DNA of 64,000 nucleotides. It comes from Listeria swaminathanii (GTDB lineage Bacteria > Bacillota > Bacilli > Lactobacillales > Listeriaceae). The notes under the pieces were generated by a model. The model did no database searches, was not told the origin of the DNA, and was given only the letters and a program-made list of their open reading frames with translations. Below are positions 48,381 through 59,500 of this stretch, piece by piece (within the stretch, counting starts at the first letter, position 1; every line of letters starts with the position of its first letter). A program made the translations under genes and the position numbers. The DNA lies in assembly GCF_014229645.1 (NCBI RefSeq), contig NZ_JAATOD010000003.1, forward strand, positions 265,420-329,419, given 5' to 3'.

Positions 48381-49718
48381 GTGAAAAACATAATGAAAAA
48401 GACAGGGATTGCAATCATGGCAGCATCCCTTGCAGTGAGTGGCTTCTTAGTAAGCCCGAAAGCAGCACAAGCCGCGGAGACACCAAACGTAAATGCAAAT
48501 GCAGCAATCGCGATTGAAGAGAGTACAGGTAAAATTTTATATTCAAAAGACGCTGATAAGTTAATGGGTATCGCATCCATGACGAAAATGATGGATGAAT
48601 ATTTACTACTAGAAGCAATTGATAAAGGTCAATTAAAATGGGACGACAAAGTAACCATTTCTGAATATGCGTTTAAAGTTTCCCAAGACACATCACTATC
48701 GAACGTGCCACTTAGACTTGGTGAAGATTATACGGTGCAAGAATTGTATGAAGCGATGGCAATCTATTCTGCAAACGGTGCAGCAATTGCGCTTTCCGAA
48801 AAAATTGCAGGATCTGAAAAAGATTTTGTAGATGCTATGAACAAAAAAGCAGAAAAACTTGGATTAGGTGAGCACCAATTTGTTAACTCGACTGGTCTTA
48901 ACAATGAAGATTTAAAAGGCGAGGAACAAGTAGGTGGGCCAAAAGACGAAAACCAAATGACGGCGCGCGGTATGGCGAAGTTGGCGAAACACTTAATTGA
49001 TGATTATCCAGACGTACTAAAAACGGCAAGTATCACGAAAAAAGAATTCCGCAAAGGTACATCAGATCAAATTGATATGTCCAACTGGAACTGGCTACTA
49101 CCGGGCTTAATTTATGGCCGTCAAGGTGTAGATGGTTTGAAAACTGGGACAACTGATTATGCCGGAATGTGCTTAACCGCAACAGCTGTGCAAGATGGCA
49201 TGCGTGTTATCACAGTCGTTCTTCATGCAAACGGCGGCGCACCTGGCGCACATACAAGCGCCCGTTTTGACGAAACAAACAAAATGCTCGATTACGCTTT
49301 TAACAATTTTAAAGTAAAAGAAGTACAAAAAGCAGGCTCCAAAGTGAAAGATCCTTCTACGCTCGCAGTAGATAAAGGCAAAGAAGATACAGTCGGACTT
49401 GTGACAAAAGACGCTGTGAAGCTAGTTGTACCTAAGAACGACAATTCACCTAAACTAAACACAAAAGTAACTCTAAAAGAGAAAAAAATCGAAGCACCCG
49501 TTGAAAAAGGTACGACAGTCGGCGAAATGGAAGTATCTCTAAAAGATGGAGATGATCTAGGTTACCTTGACGGAAAACAAACCGAAACAATCGACGTACT
49601 AACTGCCAGCGACGTTGAAAAAGCAAACTGGTTCATGCTTTCCACGCAAGCAGTAGGCTCTTTCTTTACAGGCATTGGAAGTTACGTTTCTAATGGCGTG
49701 CAAGGTTGGTTTAATTAA
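48381..49718 (+). CDS. dacA: D-alanyl-D-alanine carboxypeptidase (PBP5 type)
   Basis: A 445-residue low-molecular-mass penicillin-binding protein that trims the fifth D-Ala from cell wall peptides. Signal peptide about 1-32 (ending AAQAA/ET), SxxK motif Ser66-Lys69 in IASMTKMM, SxN at Ser130-Asn132 (YSANGAA), KTG in GLKTGTTDYAGMC, then the PBP5 C-terminal beta domain and a terminal amphipathic anchor (GSYVSNGVQGWFN). GTG start with GAAGGAGAAG upstream. Confidence 0.95.
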   Translation: MKNIMKKTGIAIMAASLAVSGFLVSPKAAQAAETPNVNANAAIAIEESTGKILYSKDADKLMGIASMTKMMDEYLLLEAIDKGQLKWDDKVTISEYAFKVSQDTSLSNVPLRLGEDYTVQELYEAMAIYSANGAAIALSEKIAGSEKDFVDAMNKKAEKLGLGEHQFVNSTGLNNEDLKGEEQVGGPKDENQMTARGMAKLAKHLIDDYPDVLKTASITKKEFRKGTSDQIDMSNWNWLLPGLIYGRQGVDGLKTGTTDYAGMCLTATAVQDGMRVITVVLHANGGAPGAHTSARFDETNKMLDYAFNNFKVKEVQKAGSKVKDPSTLAVDKGKEDTVGLVTKDAVKLVVPKNDNSPKLNTKVTLKEKKIEAPVEKGTTVGEMEVSLKDGDDLGYLDGKQTETIDVLTASDVEKANWFMLSTQAVGSFFTGIGSYVSNGVQGWFN

Positions 49719-50072
49719 GCTATTTTATGTGAATCACACATTTAATCAAAATTACTGGTGAAATAAATTTTTATGATTTTTTAAGAAGCTTTATTAATAG
49801 AGATTTTCCATATTTTTTAGGATGATATGGATAAAAGAGGTAGCATTCCCCGGAGTGCTACCTTTTTTTGTGTGGTGAAATATTAGGCAGGGACTTGTTT
49901 TTAAGCTGTTTTTTTGTTCTCTGAAATGGGGGCGGGATTTATTATGGCGAAATGGAAATTTAATGTTTAAGATCGCAAATGTGACAGAAAATTGAACGTT
50001 GCTAGAAGCATATAAAATTAGTCTTTTTTTATGATATACTTGCTGAGATTGTGATAAGACGGGGGTTTTAGG
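49719..50072. other. Intergenic region dacA to Rhs operon
   Basis: 354 bp without a gene. It holds a strong terminator (49836-49869) and, near the right end, a TATACT (50035) that may be the -10 of the Rhs operon, without a clear -35. Nothing else seen. Confidence 0.5.
49836..49869 (+). terminator. Rho-independent terminator after dacA
   Basis: AGGTAGCATTCC / GGAGTGCTACCT stem followed by a T run; about 120 bp after the dacA stop. Confidence 0.9.
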
Positions 50073-50507
50073 ATGAGGAAATTATTGAAAAACAAGAAAT
50101 TTTGGATAGTCTTGGTAATGCTTTTAGTATTAATTGTAGTACTTTTATTAGTACTTCAAAAATGTGCGCATGATGAAAAAGAGACGAAACCTTTAGAAGT
50201 GGAGCAAGATTTCAAGCGAAATTACGCGAAATGGTCGGATTTGAAATTGAATGGAGACATTTGTAATCCAACTTATTTAGCGGAGTTGCGGGAGATGGAG
50301 AAGGATTTTCAAACTATTTATGCAGATGCTAAAAAGGCAAAAGTATGGGCTGGCTTATCGAAAAAGGATCAGACCATTTATACTGCTTATGGTGATGTAG
50401 GTTCAGAGTTGAAAACGATGAATGATGCAATTGAGGCGCAGGAATATAAGCAAGCGCAGCAGGTTTTGACAAAGATTTTAGAGATAGAAAAAGGTGTAAA
50501 GCAATAA
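50073..50507 (+). CDS. Membrane-anchored protein preceding the Rhs gene
   Basis: A 144-residue protein with a basic N-terminus, one membrane helix (FWIVLVMLLVLIVVLLLVLQ) and an external helical domain (about 35-144). A Cys follows the helix (LQKCAHD), but the preceding residues do not fit a lipobox. 32 bp before the Rhs gene and probably in its operon; possible chaperone, anchor or immunity partner. No family recognised. Confidence 0.7.
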   Translation: MRKLLKNKKFWIVLVMLLVLIVVLLLVLQKCAHDEKETKPLEVEQDFKRNYAKWSDLKLNGDICNPTYLAELREMEKDFQTIYADAKKAKVWAGLSKKDQTIYTAYGDVGSELKTMNDAIEAQEYKQAQQVLTKILEIEKGVKQ

Positions 50508-50539
50508 ACTGAGACATAAAAGGGAGACAGAGATTACAT

Positions 50540-53500
50540 ATGAAAAAGGGCATAAAGATTTTATTGGTTACGTTACTTTTATTTCCGATGCTACCATGGC
50601 AATTTGTGCAAGGTGCGGTGAATGCGGAGAGTGAGTTTGGAAATTATTATGGAAAACAATTAGCCTCACAAGATAAGGTGACTGTGGCAGACTTAAATGA
50701 GGATGCGCAGAAGCAGTTAAAGGATGAAAATCCGCCGAAAGATACAACACTTGATGAGGATTTAAGTGATAAAAACGCAGCTGCGGTTCGTTTGTTTGAA
50801 GCGGAGACGCCGAATGTGACAGAAACTTTGGCAGAAGATGCATCAACTGCTGGAATGGAAGAGGTAGTTGCAGAACGGACGGAGAACACGAAGACCTTTG
50901 TAAATAAGGAAACTGGTGAAGGAGAAACTTATTATTTTACGGAACCGGTGCATTTTAAGAACGACGATGGCAAGTGGGAGGATTTTGATGCCACATTAGT
51001 GAAAGATGGCGAAAAAACATGGGCGGCAAATGAGACGGCTCGAGAAATTACGACGCCAAAAGTGGTTACAGAAGACGCGATGCCAACGCTTAGCTTAGAC
51101 GGCGCAAATGTGGCAGTTCGTCCTAGTGGCGATGCTGATTTGGCGCAGGTTGTAGCGAAGGATAACCGAATTATGTATGCGAGTGAAGATGCTAAAACAG
51201 AGCCGTTTACGTTGGAGGCGGACAGTTTTGGAATGGAGCTCGGGCAGTATGTGAAAGCGGGCGATGATTGGGAGCAACAGGTTACATTTGATTTGACGGT
51301 TCCCGATGACGTGATCTTGAAAGACGATGAAAAACGTGCGGCGACATTGATTTATCGCGGTGAAGACCTAATTGGTGCGATTCCAAGCCCAGTTTTAGAA
51401 GATGAAACGGGGTCTGTAATTGATACGTTAACCGCGAAAAAGGTGAAAACGGAAACCGGCTATCAGTTGCAAGTCGCGAAGCTCAGTACGAAAAAAGTGA
51501 CGGGTAATTTAGCTAAAGTCGCTGTTTCATTTGTGAGTACAAAAATTACAAATGGAATTCAGGCCACTAGTTTGCGTCAGTACCGAGATGATGTGGCGTA
51601 TTCTTTTCAGCCATATATGTATATTGGCTATGATGATGGGAATAACTCTGGAACGAAGGGTGCAGCCCATTTTATTACATATGGTGTGGTGAAAGTACCT
51701 GATAGTGAGATTAAGAAAATTGGCACAAACCGTGAAATCGAATCGGCGGAGTTGTCACTTTTCAGAAGAGGAACGCAAGGCTTCTGGGGAGACCGTGCTA
51801 AAGATAGTAAAGGAAACGTTGTGAAGCGTTTATTTGAAGTGCATGGAATTACAAAAGATGTTGGTAATATTGATGATTTAACATATGGTAAATTTAAAAG
51901 TCTTGGTTTTCCATATGGACCACCTGCGAACGTAGACGGCAAAGAGACGTATATTGGGAAAATTGATGATGCGAATCGTCGTATTTCCTTTGATATTACA
52001 AACGTTGCGAAGGATTGGGTGAATGGCGGTAAAAACAACGGCGTGATTGTAAAAACGGCAAAGGTGAATTCCTTTGAAATGCCATATTCGCAAGCCGATA
52101 TATTTGCTGCGCCTAAATCTGGTGTTACGAGCGAGTCGCCATATGTGGTATTTAAGCACCGCGAGCGTCCGCCGATTGATGCGGATATGCCACTCAAGGA
52201 TACGAAGCTCTATTTGCGTCCGTTCGTAAGCGCGAATAATGATGGAAAACTTGATTTTACAGCACTTGGTATGGATGGCGTTGGTCGCCCAGATGCTAAG
52301 ATTAATTATAAAATTATCGATACATCAGATAATAAAAAGGTAACATTTAGCGGGACAGATCCGTCGATTGGTCGAGATTATTTGTTCCCGAATTATCCAA
52401 AGCTAAGTAATGAAACGCAAGAATACCGCGAGTTGATGAGTAACTGGCAGACGAACACACTACTTTTAAAAAGTGCTTTGAAAGAGAATCATTTGTATCA
52501 AGTAGAAGCAGAGATTAAGGATGGAAATGAATCGGTAAGTAAGAAATATGATACGTTCCAAATTTATAAGGTGACAGGGCTAGACTCGTTGCCGCGCTTG
52601 CTGAAATTTTACGGGATTGCTAATAAGCGGTCGCAGTTTATGCTGGATAATAATATGAAGGATGAATTGCTCGTTCAAGGGAATGTAGTGTTTATTCGGA
52701 ATCCGCAAAAAAATGCGGGTAAAGCCTATCAGTCGGGAAATTACGATACGGCAGATAAGATGCGACTTGATGCGCTAGCTATAGGGCGCGGAAAGCATTG
52801 TACATTTGGCTATGAACCGATTAATTTTGATAGTGGGAACTTGCTTTATAATATGGAAGATGAAAAATGGTTTGATTTCGATGAGCAACAGACGATTACG
52901 CGGACATATAATTCGATGGCTCAAGGCAAAGACAGCCCAATGGGACGAAACTGGACCTTTAATTTGACGGACCAGTTAGGTTTCTTAGAAGACGGCACAG
53001 TGATGTTGGCGCGCTCAGATGGTGGGAGTGTGTTCTTTGAGAAACAGTCGGACGGAACTTTTGAGATAGAGGAAGATGAGCCACTTGAGCTTTCGAAAAA
53101 AGTGAATAAAGACGGCGCGCGTGAATTTGAGGTTGTGGATTTAGAAACAGGAAACATCTCTCTTTTTGCTGCAAATGGTCAACTTTTAAAAGTGACAAGT
53201 AAGGCTGGAAATGTAACGAATTATACGTATAACGCTGATGGAGAATTGGTGAAAATGGTCACTGGCTCTGGAAAAGTGTTGCAGTACGCCTGGGATGCGG
53301 ATGGACACTTGAAGGAGATTGTATTACCTGATGGCGGGAAATTGGCCTATTCATATGATGAAGATGGAAACTTGACGAAAGTGGTGGACCAAACTGGGAA
53401 AGCGATTACCTACCAGTATGATTCGGAACACCATATGACATCCTATAAAGATAACGATGGGAATTTATTAATTAAGAATACATTTGACGCGGATGGTCGT

Positions 53501-56500
53501 GTAACGGAGCAGACAGACGGAGAAGGCAATACTGCCACGCTGAAATATGAGTCCGGAAAAACAACGACAACCGATTTCAATGGCAATAAGAAAGTAGTTT
53601 ATTTTAATGACCGCTTGCAAACGACAAAGATTGAGTATGCTGATGATACGACGACAGAAAATAAATATAACGACCAGCATCAGTTAGTCGCTTCTGTAGA
53701 TCAATTGGGGAATACGACCACTTTTGAAAATGATGCAAATGGAAATCTGACGAAAACGGTATATCCAGATGGCACAACAGAAACGAACGAATTTGACGCG
53801 AAAAATCAATTGATCCGAAAAACAGATAGCCGTGGTGGTGTAACGAGCTACACATACGATTCCAAAGGCAATGTTGTGCAAATAACTGCGCCAAACGGAG
53901 GCGTACAAAAATTTACGCATAATGAAGACGGTCAAGTAGTTTCAGAAACAGATGCGAATGGCGCGGTAACAAAGACTGCCTATGATGCAAAAGGAAACCC
54001 AACAAAAGTAACAGATGGTCGTGGCAACGAAACAACCTATGCCTATGATAGTTTGTCGATGTTGAGTAGTATTACAGACGCAAATGGTAAGTCAGAGAAA
54101 TATGAACGTAATGCCCGCGGTGAGCTAGTGCGCGAGTGGAACGCGAATGGCGCAGCGATGACTTATGCCTATGATACAAACGGCAATAAGATAAGCGAAA
54201 CTGATTTGAATGGAAACAGCACTACTTTTGAATATGATGCTTTTGACCGTTTAATCAAGGAAACGAATCCGCTTGGTGGCGTGACAAAATACAAATATGA
54301 CGGCAATGGTAATAAAATTAGTGAAACCGATCCACTCGGAAACACAGAGAAATTTAGTTATGATGCGCTAAACCGACGGATAAAAGTGACTGCTGCAGAT
54401 GGTGCGGACATTACCTATCACTATGATGCGCTTGGTCAAAAATTATCCGAAGAAACCGAAGATGGTCAAAAAACAAACTATCAATATGATGCAAAATCAG
54501 GCTATAAAACAAAAGAAATAGATCCACTCGGCAATGAGACAAATTATGCCTATGATGCAGACGGAAATGTCACGAAAATCACGTATCCAGATGGCACAAC
54601 CGAAGAATTCAGCTATGATGCAATGGACAATATTACACGTTTTGTCGATCAAGCTGGCAACGTTCAGACATACGAATTTGATGCGAACGGAAACACGACA
54701 AAATTAAAAGAATCCGGACGTGTTTCGACATATACCTACGACGAGAATGGCAGCGTAACCTCCGAACAAGATGCAGCTGGTGGCGTGAAACGTTATAGTT
54801 TTGATAAAGTCGATCAAGTGCAAATCGAAACCGATGAGCTTGGCGAAAAGACGCACTATGTATACGACGCGGATGGCAATGTCACGAAAATCACAGACGG
54901 CAATGGCCATGCTATAACGATGGCATATGACAACGCAGGTAACGTGATTCGCCAAACGGACGCAGAAGGTAACACTACAAAATATACCTATAACGCGCTC
55001 AATTTAGTTGAAACAGAGATTTCACCAACAAACGATATCACGCAATATCGCTACAATAAAAATGGTAATTTAATTACAGAAATAGACCCGTACGGCAACG
55101 AAACAAACTATCACTACACAAAAACAGGCGAAGTTTCTGAAATTATTGATGCTCTGAGAAACAAAACAACTTACGACTACGATAATCGCGGAAATCTGAC
55201 AACAAGTACCGATCCATTAGGCCGTAAAACTACCTATAGTTACGATATGGCGGATCGTGTTACCGAGCAAAAAAATCCAGACGGCACTAAAGCAACTTAC
55301 ACTTACGACAAAATGGACAGACTGCTAGAACAACAAGACAATACAGGACAAAAAGAAAGCTACACATACAATGAAATTGGTGATGTAACGCGTGTTGCTG
55401 ACCGCAAAGGACGCAGTGAAGCCTACAGCTATGACACATTCGGCAATGTCAGCAGTAAAACAGACATGCGAGGCAACAAAACGAGCTACGAATACGATGC
55501 AGCCAACCGCCTAGTGAAGCAACAAAACCCAACAGGCAAAGCGCAAAGCATTGAATACAACAAGCGCGGCGATATCACATCAGAAGTTTTACCAAATAGT
55601 GGCAAGTACACTTATAACTACGATGCAGAAGGTAATTTGCTGTCTGAAACAAACCCACTAGGCGAAACAACGAGCTACCAATACAACGGCAACGACGAGC
55701 TGATTACGACAACGAATCCAGCGGGTGCTAAATCAAGCGTAACCTACGATGCTAATGGCAATGTTACGGCAGTTACTGATGAAAATGGCGGCACAACAAA
55801 ACAAACTTTTGACGCAACAGGTTTAGTAACAAGCCAAATAGATGCAGAAGGAAATAAAACACAATTCGGCTACGACCAATTAGGACGCCTAACAACCGAA
55901 ATTGATGCAGCTGGATTCAAACTCCTGAACAGCTATGACGCAGCGGGACGCCTTATCAAGGAAACAGATAAGCGCGGTAACACAACGAAATATACGTACG
56001 ACAAAGCAGATAACATTTTGACAGTCAAAGAGCCTTATGGTACCACGTCGACATTTAAATACGACCTACGTGGCAACATCACCGAAGAACTTGACGCAAA
56101 TGGTAATGCGACAATGTATAGCTACGATAAAGACGATCAACTTTTATCTAAAACGGACCCGATTGGCTATAAACAAAGCTACAAGTATAACGAATACGGC
56201 GACCTTATCGAAGAAAGTGATAATCAGCAGAAAAAAGCAATTGCCAGCTATACTTATGACAAATTTGGGCAACAAAGCACGAAAAAAGACATCCAAGGTC
56301 GAATCACGCGCTACACATACGACGATACCCAGCGGATGACTCAAATTACGTATCCTAACAAACTTTCTGTCGGCTATACGTACGATAAACTGGACCGTGT
56401 TACTGCAATGCGCGATGTTCGTGGTAATGATACTAAAATTCAGTATGACAAAGTCGGCAACGTTACCTCCATGATTGATCCAGGTAACCAAGCCTACAAA

Positions 56501-59500
56501 TACACCTACGACAAAAAAGGCAACATGACCAAAGAAATCGACCCACTCGCAGCAAGCACGGAGTATCGTTACAATAAAAACGACCAAGTTATCAGCATCA
56601 AAGACCCAACAAACGCAATAACTAAATACCAATATGATGCGCGTAACTTGCTAACTTCTATTACAGATGCCAAAGGTCACACAACAAAAATGGCCTACGA
56701 TGGCAACGAGAATCTTAGCGAAACAACAGACGCAAAAGGTAACAAAGAACGCTTCCAATACGACTCACTAGATCGCATGACAGCAGCACAAAATCGATTA
56801 GGACAAAAATCAACTTACACTTACGACAAAGTAGATAACGTCACGTCAATCAAAGACGCAAAAGGTTTTGTCACAAAATATAGCTACAATGATCGTAGTG
56901 ACCTTGTTAAAGAAGTAACACCAGAAGGAAAAACCGAAAAATACGAATACCAACTAGACGGTTCCTTGAAGTCTAAAACCAAGCCAGATGGTGAAAAAAC
57001 AACTTATAAATACGATGAACTAAACAATTTAGTCGAGCAACAATTTGAGGGTGGCAGCTACAAATACACCTATGACAGCAATGACGACGTAAAAACCGCT
57101 ACATCAAAAGACGGAACATCCGAGTTTACTTACAACAAATTCGGTGACGTACTATCAGTCAAAGATGCAAACGGTGAAACATTGAAATACGAATATGATA
57201 CAATCGGCCGCAAAACAGCGCTCATTTATCCAGATAACACGCGCGTATCTTACCGCTACAATGACGCCAACCTGCTAACCGACGTAATCGAATCAGACGG
57301 CAAGAAAACCAGCTACACTTACGACGCGAACGGCCTGCCACTGAGCATTCATTACAGCAATGGCACAACGACGAGCTATAAATACACAGCAACTGGCGAA
57401 ACCGAACAAGTCATCACCAAAAATAAAGCCGGTGAAGCCATCGCATCATTTGACTACAGCTACGACGAAAACGGTAACGTAGCCAAAGAAACCATCAATC
57501 AAAGTGGTGAAAAACAAACCAAGAGCCACACCTATGATGCCGATGACCAACTGACCGAAACAACAATAACTAAAGGCGAAACAACCGAAAAAATTACGTA
57601 TATCTATGACGCTAACGGCAACCGAAGCAAACTATTACGTAATAAAAACGGTAAGAAAACCACGGAAGACTATCATTACGATGATGACAACGCACTCGCA
57701 ATGATTAAAGCAGATGGTGATGAAGACACAACCTACACGTACGACAAAAACGGAAACATTACCAAAAAAGCCTTACGAAGTGGTAAAGTAGAAACATACA
57801 CGTACAATGGCGAAAACCAACTGATTCAATCCGCCGACAACGAAGGCAATCAGACAACCTACACATATGACGCATTTGGCAATCGCATAGGCAAACAAAC
57901 TATCACAGACAAAACCAAGTCCTTCAAAGGATCGCTCAGTGAATGGATTACAGAATACGACAAAGATAGTCAAAAAGGTAAAACAACACTAGCGGGACAA
58001 CTAGAAACTCGTGCCAAAGAAACGTCTAAAGGCTGCCCAGCGTACGCAGAAGCAAGCAAAGATACAACTACTAAAAAGGCTATCCAAGGAAAAACGAATC
58101 TTAAAGCCAGCGACATTAGCCAGCGCACTACAAAACTGAATCAAACAGTCGGCTACCAAACAGTAAACACCATTCGCTACGTTAACGATTTAACCCAAGA
58201 ATACACCCAAGTCGCCCAGCTTAACGAGACGACAGAAGATGACGGCGAAACAAGCACCACCAAGACCGCTTTCCGCTTTGGCGATGACAACCAAATTATC
58301 GGCACGGATGAAGAAAGCTATCACGAAAACGGTCTAAGCGACATCGCAACAACATCAGACGGCGAAACAAATACCGACTATGACTACACCGACTATGGCA
58401 CCGCACTTGCGACAGCCCCAGTGGCGAATCAAATCGGTTACCGCGCGCAAATGCACGACACAAGCGACACACAAAACCTACGCGCCCGAAATTATGATAC
58501 AAACACTGGCCGTTTCCAACAAGCCGATAATTACAGAGGAGCCCTAGACGACCCCCGTAGCCAAAACCGCTACATCTACGGCGTCAACAATCCGATGTCA
58601 TTCGGAGATCCAAGCGGAAACATACCAAAATGGCTCAAAAAAGCAACCAAAAAAGCTAAAAAAGCCGTGAAAAAAGTAAGTAAAGGCGTCAAAAAAGTAA
58701 AACAAGTCGTCAAGAAAACCGTCAAAAAAGTAAAACGCGTTGTAAAAAAAGTACAAAAAGCCATCAAGAAAACCACCAAAAAAATCAAACGCGCCGTCAA
58801 AAAAGTAACCAAAAAAGTCCAAAAAACAGTGACGAAATTTAAGAAAGCCGCAAAGAAATCGATTAAACAAGTCACGAAAACGGCAAAAAAAGTTTACAAA
58901 GCAGCCAAAAAAGTGGTTCAGAAAAAATATAACCAAGTCAAACAAACCGTGAAGAAAAAAGTACAAACAGTGAAAAAAGCTGGCAAAAAAGTTATATCTA
59001 AAGCAAAAAGCGCAATCAAAACAATTTCAAAAGAAACAAAAAAACAAGTTGTCAAAGCTGGTGCTAAACTATTAGTAGCTCAAGCCGATTATAACATCCG
59101 TGCAGAAAAAGCAAAGAAAGCTATTTGTGATAATCTTTTAGCAATGGGAGCGGGAGCACTAGATAGTCTGGCAAATAGTTTCACTTTCGGAGCCGTAGAA
59201 ACTATTAATAAAAATAAGGAAGTGTATGGGGATGATAACAGTTATTACATTGGTAGACTACTTGTTGATTTTGAGGGTGTCGTTCTTGGCATTGAGGGAA
59301 TAATCTTTGGCCTAGGCACTGAAGCTGGCGGTGTGGTACTGGACTTCACAGGTGCCGGAACGGCAATCGGAGTGCAACTCAATATAGCAGGATTAACCAT
59401 AATCACAGGAAGTGCAGCTTTAATAGCAAGCAGCGGAGCTAACTTTTTCCAAGACGCGAATGATTTGTTTTCGAATATTGAGAAGAATAAAGACAAAGCG

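Noticed and set aside
53604..56632. Open frames on the - strand within the Rhs gene
   Set aside because: They are shadows caused by the biased YD-repeat codons; no binding sites and no protein-like character.
53213..57890. Long array of short repeated units as a CRISPR or satellite
   Set aside because: The units are in-frame YD repeats of a coding sequence, degenerate at DNA level and about 60 bp long with no constant repeat and spacer pattern.
58576..58966. Phe-rich membrane proteins on the - strand
   Set aside because: They are the reverse reading of the Lys-rich (AAA/AAG) Rhs segment and have no start signals.
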